This document shows, piece after piece, positions 54,858 to 63,579 of a stretch of 64,000 nucleotides of DNA. The stretch's first letter is position 1. Each line of letters starts with the position of its first letter. The position numbers were made by a program, and so were the translations under genes. The DNA is taken from the NCBI GenBank assembly GCA_029194465.1, contig JARFXS010000004.1, positions 1 through 64,000 on the forward strand, in the 5' to 3' direction. A model generated the notes under the pieces. It had not been told where the DNA came from, searched no databases, and saw only the letters and a program-made list of their open reading frames with translations. The stretch comes from Candidatus Nitrosocosmicus sp. (GTDB lineage: Archaea > Thermoproteota > Nitrososphaeria > Nitrososphaerales > Nitrososphaeraceae).

Positions 54858-55835
54858 CTAGGATTTTGAAGTTCTTTTCATTATAGAAAGTCTCGCATAG
54901 GGGTGATTAATTTTCTTACCGTTAATCTCCGTGTATGTAAACACATCCGACGAATCTTCAATCTGGGAATTAATACTTATGCTGTCAAATCTGCCAGTAT
55001 AGTTTATTTTATTATACACTCTAACTCTTCTCCAACGTTGATCTCTTTATTCTTGAAATCTAGAAAAATATTCATAGTCTTTTCAACACCACTTGTGTCA
55101 TCCATTTTCCCATACTCTATCTTCCTAAAGATGGTCTTTTTTTTAATTCTATGGGTTGAGCAACCGCACTTACTATGTTTTCTTTGTTCATATTAAAAAG
55201 ATCTAAAGATTTTTCCAAACCCTCTTCTTGTCATCAAATAAAAAGATCTGCATTTGGATCTCTTTCTCTATTACCAGTAGGAATGTCGTTGTAATTGCGT
55301 ATACTGTGATAATATTCCTCGGCTTTGCCGTATTCATGTCTATTCTTTTTATTTTGATCCTCTGAAATTTGAGGATTGGAGATTTTTTTGAATAATTCTG
55401 TAAAGTTTTCAATCGCTACCTCGATTCTTTCAAGTCCTTTAATAAATTCGAGTCAATCCTATTTATTAGTAAAAAAATAGTTCTCTAAAAATAATAACTC
55501 AACTTCCTTTCGATGTCTGCATCATCACCATTCTTGATGTTGGCATCACTTGTCAGTGGTATCTCGGATTCAAAATAATCTGCTATAGTTATTTTCAATT
55601 TCAGTCCTTTTCTTCCCCTTCTTTTCTTGATATTCTTGATGCTCTCCAGATCTGTCCATTTTTCGATTGTTATGCAATCGAAGAAGTCTGTATCTTTGTT
55701 TTTAAAAACTCGATTTCTAAAAAATTTGCGTAACCTACATTTTGATTTAGAGGATTTTCTGAAACATAATAGTCTTTAAAAAGACTATTGATGGTCTCAA
55801 TTTCACCCAAGAGATAATCCCCACTGGCCAACTAT
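54858..55835 (-). pseudogene. Heavily decayed gene, unidentified
   Basis: Protein-like text in alternating frames: 'ASGDYLLGEIETINSLFKDY', 'YVSENPLNQNVGYANFL', 'FFDCITIEKWTDLESIKNIK', 'LKLKITIADYFESEIPLTSD', 'RIEVAIENFTELFKKISNPQ', 'EYGKAEEYYHSIRNYNDIPT', 'NKENIVSAVAQPIELKK', 'VEKTMNIFLDFKNKEINVGE', 'TGRFDSISINSQIEDSSDVF' and 'HPYARLSIMKRTSKS'. Six or more shifts and stops over ~320 codons. The original was a soluble, charged protein; I do not recognise it. Confidence 0.6.
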
Positions 55836-55957
55836 AATTTGATACAAGAGAAACCAACAATAATTAAAAATTTATTATATGAATAAAAAGGATTGATCCT
55901 TTTTATTTATTACCAGTGGTGTGTCGCGTCAGGTATTAGCCCTATTTGTTCTTTTTC

Positions 55958-56191
55958 TCAAAGTATTTCTCTAATTCTTGGAGTCCATTTCTCTTTAGCA
56001 GATGCACCCCCCAAGGCCCTTCCTTCTCCCAACCAAAATGAAATTACACTCAGCAAGAATACTCCAAATAACATAGTTCCAAAAATGTATATCATTACAT
56101 CATAGAACAATGGATCATATTGAGGCCCGATTTGTAAGCCAAAGTTTTGGAACATACTACTTGTTTGAGACAGTACGTTTAACAAGCTCAT
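55958..56191 (-). CDS. Small single-TM protein, C-terminus possibly shifted
   Basis: 77 residues: a polar start, one TM segment ('VMIYIFGTMLFGVFLLSVIS'), then 'FWLGEGRALGGASAKEKW'. The stop comes after 'TPRIREIL'. One base shift would extend it to 'EKYFEKKNK', so the end may be affected by an indel. It is upstream of nothing on its strand. Possible small subunit of a respiratory complex, given its neighbourhood, but that is inference only. Confidence 0.5.
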   Translation of the reverse strand: MSLLNVLSQTSSMFQNFGLQIGPQYDPLFYDVMIYIFGTMLFGVFLLSVISFWLGEGRALGGASAKEKWTPRIREIL

Positions 56192-56359
56192 TATAATATG
56201 AGCCTGACAACTAAGATATATACATTTTGGTTACTTTATTTTGCAAAACAATATCTCTTTAGCAATTGATATTTCTCCGTTTATATGAAAACCAAACCAT
56301 TTGGACGTCTTAATAGCAGAAATGAATTTTTATAGAACATGGATATTTTATGTTTTTAT

Positions 56360-57699
56360 TTATTTACCTATTTCATCAATATCGCCCATGTACTTTTTCA
56401 AAGCTTCCGGAACTATGATTGTCCCCTCAACGGTCTGATAATTTTCCAGGATAGCTACTAGGGCTCTCTGAATTGCTACAAGAGTACTATTTAGTGTATG
56501 AACTAATGATGTTTCATCGTTAGGATTGTTTCTATACCTTATCCTTAGACTTCTTGCTTGATAATCGGTGCAATTTGAACACGAGCATATCTCTCTATAA
56601 GAATTTTGAGCGGGAAACCATGCTTCTATGTCGTAAGTCTTTGCAGACACCTTTCCGAGATCTCAGAGCACAAAATTATTGTCCGAAATGGAATCTCTAG
56701 CATTTCATAAAATTTTTCAGTAATTTTTAACAGTCTTTCGTGTTCCTTCCAAGATTCTTCTGGTTTGCAAAAGACGAATTGTTCTACCTTTTCAAACTGA
56801 TGTACCCTAAAAAGTCCTTTCATATCTTTGCCATGTGCACCTGCCTCCTTCCTAAAGCAAGTACTAATCCCACCATATCGGATAGGAAGATTTTTCCCAT
56901 TCAGTATTTCATTCATGTGCATTGATGCTAGGGGATGTTCTGACGTGCCTATCATATACAAGTCTTCATTTTCTATTTTGTAAATGGTTTCCTCAAAATC
57001 GCTCAAGATGACTGCTCCTTCCATTGCGTCTCTTCTGATCATGAAAGGAGGTTGCACTACTGTATATCCCTCTTTAATCAGATAATCTATTGCAAAGTTA
57101 GCTAGTGCCATGCTTAGCTTGACCATTTCATTTTTTAAGAAATAAAAACGGGATCCTGAAATTTTTCCTGCCCGTTCTAAATCGACCAGACCCAGTCCAT
57201 CCGTAAGGTCTATATGATTTTTAATTTGTAAAATCCCTGGAACTTCCTTATTGACTATGATTTCTTTCTCTGATTTTTCATTTCCATCAGTAGGCTTTTT
57301 AATTACCTTTAGCTTGCCGTTATACTCTCTTGTTATTTTATTGTCATTTTCATCTTTACCCAATGGCACAGTTTCGTGAAAGAAATTTGGTAAGCTACGA
57401 ATGTACTTTAAGAATGATTCTTCATTTATTCTACTTTCTTCTTCCAGTCTGCTTATCTCCATACCTATCTCACCCATTTCATGGATTTTCGAAGATACAT
57501 CCTCTTTTCTCTTCTTCCTTTCTGATATCTCCTTAGACAGTACATTTTTCTGATGTTTTACATGTTGTAATTCAACTATCAAATCCCGTCTTTGTTTGTC
57601 TGCATTGAATAGTGCATCCAGGGGAAAATCCATATTTCTATTGACTAGCATTTCCTTTACTAATCCCTGATTTTCTTTTATGATCTTTGGATCAATCAA
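56360..57699 (-). CDS. serS: Seryl-tRNA synthetase, single-base frameshift
   Basis: Charges tRNA-Ser. The N-terminal coiled-coil arm (about 1-115, 'LVKEMLVNRNMDFPLDALFN', 'NVLSKEISERKKRKED') is followed by the class II core: 'AMEGAVILSDFEETIYKIEN', 'IGTSEHPLASMH', motif 2 'STCFRKEAGAHGKDMKGLFR', and motif 3 region 'LVHTLNSTLVAIQRALVAIL'. The frame breaks after 'RTIILCS'. Restoring GG for G (minus strand; one C after 56664 on plus) gives 'GDLGKVSAKTYDIEAWFPAQ', exactly the expected core. Because the enzyme is essential, a sequencing deletion is the likeliest explanation unless a second copy exists elsewhere. Confidence 0.9.
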
Positions 57700-57970
57700 T
57701 TTTGGTCACTTCTTTGATAATTGCAATATGCTCCATGATCTCTTCAATTGTGTTTATGAGCGTATTAATATTATTTTTCTTTCCATTATTATCTCTGAAT
57801 CCTACTTTCAACAAAAACTGTGTTCTGTTCGTCTGGACTTCCATTTCCAGCCCCTCGGGAAATTCTTTGTTATCGGGATTTAGAGTCTTGAAAATGGTTT
57901 GTACATCTTTTTCGTCTTTACATTCTATTACTATTTTTGTATCAATACAAATATCAGGATCTTTTTGCAT
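57692..57970 (-). CDS. pcc1: KEOPS complex subunit Pcc1
   Basis: 92 residues: 'IDTKIVIECKDEKDVQTIFK', 'TLNPDNKEFPEGLEMEVQTN', 'INTLINTIEEIMEHIAI'. Length, the S/T-L-x-P-(D/E)-N motif and the terminal helix match Pcc1 (CTAG/Pcc1 family). As part of KEOPS with Kae1, Bud32 and Cgi121, it is needed for t6A37 in tRNA. It overlaps both neighbours (8 nt with serS, 17 nt with the RecJ-like gene), so the four genes form one operon with rps15. Confidence 0.8.
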   Translation of the reverse strand: MQKDPDICIDTKIVIECKDEKDVQTIFKTLNPDNKEFPEGLEMEVQTNRTQFLLKVGFRDNNGKKNNINTLINTIEEIMEHIAIIKEVTKID

Positions 57971-59480
57971 CCAAAACTATTTTTTTAATATTCGATAAAA
58001 AGACTTCTAAATTAACTATGGGAACTCTGATCTCTATCTTGTCAGCAATGTCTACTATAACACTAGTTGTTGAACTGGCTCTAATATTATTACTATTCAA
58101 ACCGCCATCGATTTCGGCAAGATCATAAAACTTTTCCTTTATTTTAACAAAGTTCACCTTTGCTAGCTTGGGTTTTATTAAAGTATATTTGTATTCTTCA
58201 TCACTCTCCGTTGACAGGATTCTAAGACAAATCAATCTATCTGCAAATGAAACGGATTTTTCGAGGATTGAAGTGAATAGATCAATATTTTTTTCATCCA
58301 AAATTCCCTCCGCATTAATGTAAATGGTTTCCTTGTCATCGAAGAATCTCCACTTTTCATCAAATATCTTATTACTTACATTTTTTATGAGATTGTCATG
58401 ATCTATAGATTGATTCGTTATCTGTTTCATTGCGTCGTCTCTGTCACCGAGGCAAATGGATAATCCAAGTCCAAAAGTATGATTTCTTACACACAAGTCT
58501 AGAGCTTTAGAAAATGACCTAATATTTTTTAAGATACTACCTGGTTCTTCGTTTGTCAAGGTGTAGTTATACCCAAACAACAAGTCTCGATTTCTTTTTT
58601 TCATCTCTTTGATATTGTCATCGCTTTTGTTTTTGTGATGACCATCTTCTTCTATGTACTTTTCAACGGCATTGAATATTTTGTTGAAGTCTTCATCATC
58701 TAGCTCTTTCCATGTTCTAATCCTTTGATTATCCTTAATTTGAATGCCAGCCTTTTCTAATATCTTAATTGAATTTTCCTTATTCCATGTAATCCCTTTG
58801 ATAAAATGGGCTGTATTATTTCCCATGGCGTCTACAACTGGTGTAGTTTCACCTGCTCCAAAGTTAAGTCCCTTCTTTCTCTCGATTAAGTGGATGTCCA
58901 GTGCAGATTGTAAGATTTCTTTGAGTTCAGTCTCATCATTATTGTTAAAATCAATGTTCTTTGAAAATGCAGCTACGATAGGTAAAAAAGAACTATTAAT
59001 TATCTTTCTATCAAAGTTTTTGGCTATTAGATATGTCAAACTGGACGAAGTATGTTTTGTTTCTTTGTCATTATCTCTCTGCCATACCAACGAATTCACA
59101 AAGGTTACAGTTTTATCTTTTTCTATAATTTGATCCAAATTGCATGAATCTGAATTAACAAATAAGTAATAGCTTTCTTGGATGGAGTTGGCTATAAGAT
59201 CAAAGAGGTTTGAATCAAAATCTACAAAAATATAAAAATCATGTTTCTCATCGACCACCTTCATCAATTCTTTTTTAATTTCTTCAAATTTTGATGAATT
59301 AAAACATCTGATTGTCGTATTTCCGTTCGAATTATGAATGGAACTTAGTAAGATGGCACTTCCTACTAGGCCATCTACGGTTGAATTAGAAAGAATAAAA
59401 ATATCTTTACGGTGTTCTATTTGATTTAATAATTTTTGACTTGCTGTATTTAATATATGATCACGATCAGAATATCGCAT
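57954..59480 (-). CDS. RecJ/Cdc45-like protein lacking DHH motifs
   Basis: 508 residues. The N-terminal DHH-fold region is recognisable ('IFILSNSTVDGLVGSAILLS', 'DFYIFVDFDSNLFDLIANSI', 'SLTYLIAKNF', 'LPIVAAF'), as is the DHHA1-like C-terminal part ('NAEGILDEKNIDLFTSILEK', 'GLNSNNIRASSTTSVIVDIA'). The catalytic motifs are degenerate: H-x-D-x-D-G reads S-N-S-T-V-D-G, the D-H-H triad is absent ('LFVNSDSCN'), and the late G-G-H-x-x-A is 'GGLNSNNIRA'. That fits an inactive RecJ of the archaeal Cdc45 type that joins GINS and MCM. In many archaea the recJ gene follows rps15, as here. Confidence 0.7.
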   Translation of the reverse strand: MRYSDRDHILNTASQKLLNQIEHRKDIFILSNSTVDGLVGSAILLSSIHNSNGNTTIRCFNSSKFEEIKKELMKVVDEKHDFYIFVDFDSNLFDLIANSIQESYYLFVNSDSCNLDQIIEKDKTVTFVNSLVWQRDNDKETKHTSSSLTYLIAKNFDRKIINSSFLPIVAAFSKNIDFNNNDETELKEILQSALDIHLIERKKGLNFGAGETTPVVDAMGNNTAHFIKGITWNKENSIKILEKAGIQIKDNQRIRTWKELDDEDFNKIFNAVEKYIEEDGHHKNKSDDNIKEMKKRNRDLLFGYNYTLTNEEPGSILKNIRSFSKALDLCVRNHTFGLGLSICLGDRDDAMKQITNQSIDHDNLIKNVSNKIFDEKWRFFDDKETIYINAEGILDEKNIDLFTSILEKSVSFADRLICLRILSTESDEEYKYTLIKPKLAKVNFVKIKEKFYDLAEIDGGLNSNNIRASSTTSVIVDIADKIEIRVPIVNLEVFLSNIKKIVLDAKRS

Positions 59481-59483
59481 TCT

Positions 59484-59930
59484 CTACTCTAGTTTAGCGA
59501 TTACTGATGCATATTTCCAAGATTTAGTTACTTTGCCTGTTTTTTTATAATATCTGGATAATCTATGTATTTTAGATTCTATCAACTCCAATGACCTGAC
59601 ATTTCTCTTATCACTATTGTGGACATTCAAGTGTTTTTGTAATCCCAAAGCCTTGCGTACCAGCCTTTCTAGATCTTCAGGCATTGCTCTCTGAATATCA
59701 TTTTCCTGCATGATTTGAGTAATGGTTTTACCAATAATTGGTTTAACTAATGGGACGGCAAATTCGTCTCTTAACCTTAATCCTATTTCACTCGCGGTCA
59801 TACCATCCTTTCCAAACTCTACAATTTGTTTAATAATCTCTTGACTATCAATGGTCCAAGAGGGTGCATTTTTAGAAGTTGGTCTAATAGAATGTGATTT
59901 TCCATGTGTGTGGGCATGAGTTCGCGCCAT
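59484..59930 (-). CDS. rps15: 30S ribosomal protein S15 (archaeal type)
   Basis: 148 residues: basic head 'MARTHAHTHGKSHSIRPTSK', 'GMTASEIGLRLRDEFAVPLV', 'KPIIGKTITQIMQEN', then 'LERLVRKALGLQKHLNVHNS' and 'SKIHRLSRYYKKTGKVTKSW'. The extra N-terminal 60-70 residues are typical of the archaeal/eukaryal S13-type S15. It binds 16S rRNA in the platform. First gene of the operon rps15, RecJ/Cdc45-like, pcc1, serS; 3 nt separate it from the next start. Confidence 0.95.
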   Translation of the reverse strand: MARTHAHTHGKSHSIRPTSKNAPSWTIDSQEIIKQIVEFGKDGMTASEIGLRLRDEFAVPLVKPIIGKTITQIMQENDIQRAMPEDLERLVRKALGLQKHLNVHNSDKRNVRSLELIESKIHRLSRYYKKTGKVTKSWKYASVIAKLE

Positions 59931-60026
59931 TTTTCTCTGTCTTAATATGAAAATTTACATATCTTAAATGTTATCATTATTCTTTAACATAAAAGTTATA
60001 TAATTCCTATCTGAGTAATTTTTAAT

Positions 60027-60449
60027 ATGAACAAGGCATACTCAATGGTAGCGGCTTTTTCATTGGTAATTGGTTCTATACTATTATTACCAGTATTAAA
60101 TATTGCATATGCTCAATATAGCGGTCAACCCGGTGCTGCAACTTTGGAAGAACAACTTACCTTGGCTAAAGAGAAAATTAGTAATGCTCAACAACAAGGT
60201 GCATATGGTTCTGGTACTGCAATGTTTGGAACTAATTTGGATAGTACAGTGTTGATGATAATTGTAATAACTGTAGTTATTGGTGGAGTTGCTGCTGCAT
60301 TCTTTGCTGCAGGTGGAATGACTAGTAAGAAGAAACATGTGGCTGTTGCAGCTGATGGTACTTCTGTCAGTGGCAAATTCTGCACTCACTGTGGTAACCA
60401 AATAGGCGACGGACAAAAGTTCTGTGGAGCTTGCGGAACCAAAGTCTAA
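60027..60449 (+). CDS. Exported/membrane zinc-ribbon protein
   Basis: 140 residues: a signal peptide ('VAAFSLVIGSILLLPVLNIA') with cleavage near 'AYAQ', an external Gln/Gly-rich stretch, one TM helix ('VLMIIVITVVIGGVAAAFFA'), then a cytosolic double-CxxC zinc ribbon ('KFCTHCGNQIGDGQKFCGAC'). Such ribbon-anchored proteins are common in archaea and of unknown function. Start ATG 60027 fits the leader. Divergent from rps15 with about 97 nt between. Confidence 0.65.
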   Translation: MNKAYSMVAAFSLVIGSILLLPVLNIAYAQYSGQPGAATLEEQLTLAKEKISNAQQQGAYGSGTAMFGTNLDSTVLMIIVITVVIGGVAAAFFAAGGMTSKKKHVAVAADGTSVSGKFCTHCGNQIGDGQKFCGACGTKV

Positions 60450-60540
60450 TTTTTTTTGCTTAGACCATTCAACGGTTTTTATTGGAATTAAATGGGTAAT
60501 TCTGGTAAAGTTTATAAGTCACCTTTTGTATTTATATCTT

Positions 60541-61050
60541 ATGAGTAAAGAAGTTAATACAACAAATTCAAATATCTCTACCAACGTAGAAAAAAAAGTA
60601 AATTCTTATATCAACCTCTCAGAACAATCAGCAGAAAAAACCCTTGATACTTTGCAAAATAACATGATAAAATCATTTGATGAATATGTTAAAATTCAAC
60701 CACGATTTCTACAGTCTGTTTCTGATTTTCAACTTGAAGTGATTCAATCTTCAAAAGACGCTATTACTAAGACAATTACACATCAAAAAGATTTGATAAG
60801 GGAATATGTGAACGTATCTCAATCACAGCCTAATGAAACATATCAACAACTCTTCAATAAAACCAATGAAAATGTGGATAACTTTGTAAAAGCAATCACC
60901 GCCAATAATCAATTTAATTTTGATGCAATCGATACTACTCGTGAAAATGTAAAGCTATATAACAAGACATTAGATGCATATACCGAATATATCACAAACG
61001 CCTTTAATGCCTGGAATGCTTTTATCAGGTCTTTTTATCAAAATAAATAA
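60541..61050 (+). CDS. Phasin-like helical protein
   Basis: 169 residues from ATG 60541, with 'TTTATAAG' at 60511-60518 about 27 nt upstream. Fully helical: 'LDTLQNNMIKSFDEYVKIQP', 'FQLEVIQSSKDAITKTITHQ', 'KDLIREYVNVSQSQPNETYQ', 'YTEYITNAFNAWNAFIRSFY'. Aromatic residues at regular spacing and no hydrophobic core look like a phasin that coats polyhydroxyalkanoate granules, which some Nitrososphaerales make. The PHA synthase genes are not in the window. A general helical adaptor is possible. Confidence 0.5.
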   Translation: MSKEVNTTNSNISTNVEKKVNSYINLSEQSAEKTLDTLQNNMIKSFDEYVKIQPRFLQSVSDFQLEVIQSSKDAITKTITHQKDLIREYVNVSQSQPNETYQQLFNKTNENVDNFVKAITANNQFNFDAIDTTRENVKLYNKTLDAYTEYITNAFNAWNAFIRSFYQNK

Positions 61051-61625
61051 ACCTTTTTTTTACAACCCACTAGGTCATTTCTTAATTTTTTTTTTTGATG
61101 ATTTTTGCAATATTAGAAAATTTATTTCGCTTTACAAAGCTTGAAGTAGGATATCATTTAGATATTTTATGTTTTTGATAAATTGAGCCAAAATTATTAG
61201 CATTTTTTGTCTGAAGATTATCGAGAATATGAGACGTAATTCTGGTACTTGTCATCCAGGCAGGAATTCGTATTGATATCATAATTTATTAGATCCTAAG
61301 GTTTTCTAAAACAAACATACGCGAGTGAAGACAAGTTTTTACAACCTTCGTGGAGACTAATAATCTGCTGATTCAAGATCATGGTAAGGGGCTAAATGAT
61401 AAAGAAATTGTGACCATTAAACATTTACTTTGAAATATTTCACCGCAAAACTTGATGCTAGATTGACCTTCAATGATTTTCTGAGAATCATAAAAGGATC
61501 GTAGACGACTTTTATTACCATGTTAAAGTAAACATAAATAATTAGATTTACAAATTTGAAAACTGATGATTATTGTTTGACTTTAACACTTTTAACTTGT
61601 TTGTTAGTATGCTGTACTTAGCGCT
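61051..61625. other. Intergenic, nothing recognised
   Basis: 575 nt. The stretch at about 61354-61480 reads 'NLLIQDHGKGLNDKEIVTIK' in one frame, but no gene can be assembled around it. Confidence 0.4.
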
Positions 61626-62572
61626 TTGGTGCCTACGTGCAATAAATGTAATAGAAGACCAGTTGTGTTTAACCGGATTTACTCTGGGGAAGTTCTTTGT
61701 AAATCTTGTTTCATACATTCAATTGAAAAGAAGACTTTGCACACCATTTCAAAATATTCCATGATTCATCATGGTCAACGGGTCGCTGTAGGAGTATCCG
61801 GCGGGAAAGATAGTCTAGTTCTTCTTTACATCTTGAAAAAATTTCAAAAAATAACAATAATGATATTATCGCAATCACAATCGATGAAGGAATTGAAGGC
61901 TACCGAGATGAATCTCTTACCATAGTTAAGGATTTTTGCAATAAACTACAGGTGCCTTTTAAGATTTTCAGCTATAAGGACCTTTTTGGTTCGAGTATGG
62001 ATGAAGCAATTGTAAAAAGGCCGTCAAAAAAAGTCAGCTCCTGTTCCATTTGTGGAACATTTAGGAGAAGGGCATTAGATGTTGCAGCTCTTTCAATGCA
62101 ATCAGACATTCTTGCAACTGCACATAATTTAGATGATCACCTTCAAACATTCATGATAAATTTGTTTTCTGGTGATGTTGGGAGAATTGGTTGGATGTAT
62201 CCTCAACCCATAACTTATCAAAATGGATTAAAGAAAATTAAGCCACTTGTTGAGTTATATGAGAATGAAATAGTATTTTACGCCTTCCATATGGGCATTG
62301 AATTTCAGGCAGATGAATGTCCTTATATGAACGAAAGCATCCGTAGCGACTTTCGAGTGTTTTTCAATGATCTGGAAAAAATCCACCCGGGCATTAAATA
62401 CAATTGTTTCAATTCCATGAACAAACTATCTAAAATAGTAAAAAATTCTGATAATGATAAGCAGATCAAAAATGCTTGTCTAAATTGTGGTGGAATCTCG
62501 ACCGACGAAATTTGTTCCGTTTGCAAAACCGTATTAATGTTGGATATGAATAAAAAAAAACTACCGAACTAG
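61626..62572 (+). CDS. TtuA/Ncs6-family tRNA 2-thiolation enzyme, single-base frameshift
   Basis: Adenylates a tRNA uridine and replaces oxygen by sulphur. N-terminal zinc ribbon 'TCNKCNRRPV...CKSC', PP-loop 'VGVSGGKDSLVLLYIL', Fe-S Cys pair in 'VSSCSICGTFRRRALDVAAL', third Fe-S Cys in 'DECPYMNESIRSDFR', and a C-terminal zinc ribbon 'CLNCGGISTDEICSVC'. The frame breaks after 'LKKFQK'. Reading A7 instead of A6 at 61846-61851 gives 'NNNDIIAITIDEGIEGYRDE', the expected strand, so one missing A is likely. Start TTG 61626 or GTG 61629. Which uridine (34 or 54) is modified is undecided. Confidence 0.85.
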
Positions 62573-62778
62573 TGATCGTTCTTCTTATCTTTTTTAGACG
62601 ATTGCCACCAATCTAGATAGTCGTCGCTTCTATTCTTCCGATCAACCGTATTTATTTTCTCATGCAATTCTTCGAATTTCTCTCTTGGAGCATAAAGACC
62701 ACAACCCCTACAAATAAAATTCTTAGTAATTGTATCAAAATTCAAGCTACCTCCACATTCGGGACAAAATTTGACCAA
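62569..62778 (-). CDS. Small zinc-ribbon protein
   Basis: 69 residues: 'VKFCPECGGSLNFDTITKNF' then 'ICRGCGLYAPREKFEELHEK' is a C-x2-C ... C-x2-C ribbon of the type at the N-terminus of TFIIS/RPB9 proteins. The C-terminal helix 'DYLDWWQSSKKDKK' is charged. Its stop overlaps that of the thiolase gene by 4 nt, convergent. Possible transcription-associated protein; function unknown. Confidence 0.65.
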   Translation of the reverse strand: MVKFCPECGGSLNFDTITKNFICRGCGLYAPREKFEELHEKINTVDRKNRSDDYLDWWQSSKKDKKNDH

Positions 62779-63109
62779 TATAATAACTTGTAAAGATTTA
62801 TACTAAAATGTTTTGGATTAATATTCAATTCACATTATGATGACGTGGATATTCTTCACTGAATAATAATTCAATAAAGGCGGCTCTTTGCAGTTTGAAC
62901 TACGACCTTAAATCTATCAGATTAAACCAAACCAGTATTTATCATCATAGGTATTCAACCTCAAATTAGTTTCTCACACGAATTGTATTTACCTCTCGTC
63001 CCGGCATATGGACTTTTATCTTCATTCCATTCTAAAATGGTCCGTTCGCCCATCGAAAGCCATATGCCGAGACACATTAGTTGAAAAGTATAGATTATAT
63101 AGATTTTCT
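62779..63109. other. Intergenic, nothing recognised
   Basis: 331 nt. No ORF or tRNA-like structure recognised. Confidence 0.4.
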
Positions 63110-63547
63110 CTAATAGATAATAATCTTCCCTTCTTCTGTATCTAAAGTGATTTCCATTTCCTTGTTCGTACCTGACATTTCAATACAATTGACCAAATCA
63201 TTATACCTTTGGCTGTCGATAAAAGCTAATGGTATATTTGAAATCGCACAACCTGATGCAGTAGTAATATCCACGTTGTTAGTACAAATTATGCCATTAG
63301 GCGCTACATTGTTGCTCTTTAGAGAATAAATTGTATATGCTCCTACACTACTACCAATTGAATTAGGAAAAACGAGGATTTTTCCCTTTAAATTTTGTCT
63401 TTTAAAACCGTTACTAGTACGTGTTATTTCTCCTGATTGGGTATTAACCATTCCAAGAAAATTTATGGGTTTTCTTGACAACAATAAATTGCCTTTAGCT
63501 CTCCCTCCAACTATCTTTTTACATTTTATTTCCAGATCAAATCTCAA
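63110..63547 (-). CDS. Phosphomevalonate dehydratase small subunit (aconitase X swivel, DUF126)
   Basis: 145 residues: 'CKKIVGGRAKGNLLLSRKPI', 'NFLGMVNTQSGEITRT', 'LKGKILVFPNSIGSSVGAYT', 'PNGIICTNNVDITTASGCAI', 'SNIPLAFI'. The G-K-I-x-V-F-P-x-x-x-G-S-S-x-G motif is that of the DUF126/AcnX swivel subunit. With the large subunit it dehydrates 5-phosphomevalonate to trans-anhydromevalonate phosphate in the archaeal mevalonate pathway. The large subunit gene lies 32 nt upstream. The UbiD-type decarboxylase at 28374 would take the next step. Confidence 0.85.
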   Translation of the reverse strand: MRFDLEIKCKKIVGGRAKGNLLLSRKPINFLGMVNTQSGEITRTSNGFKRQNLKGKILVFPNSIGSSVGAYTIYSLKSNNVAPNGIICTNNVDITTASGCAISNIPLAFIDSQRYNDLVNCIEMSGTNKEMEITLDTEEGKIIIY

Positions 63548-63579
63548 CTCTATTACAATAAAAGTAATTCCAAGCTACT

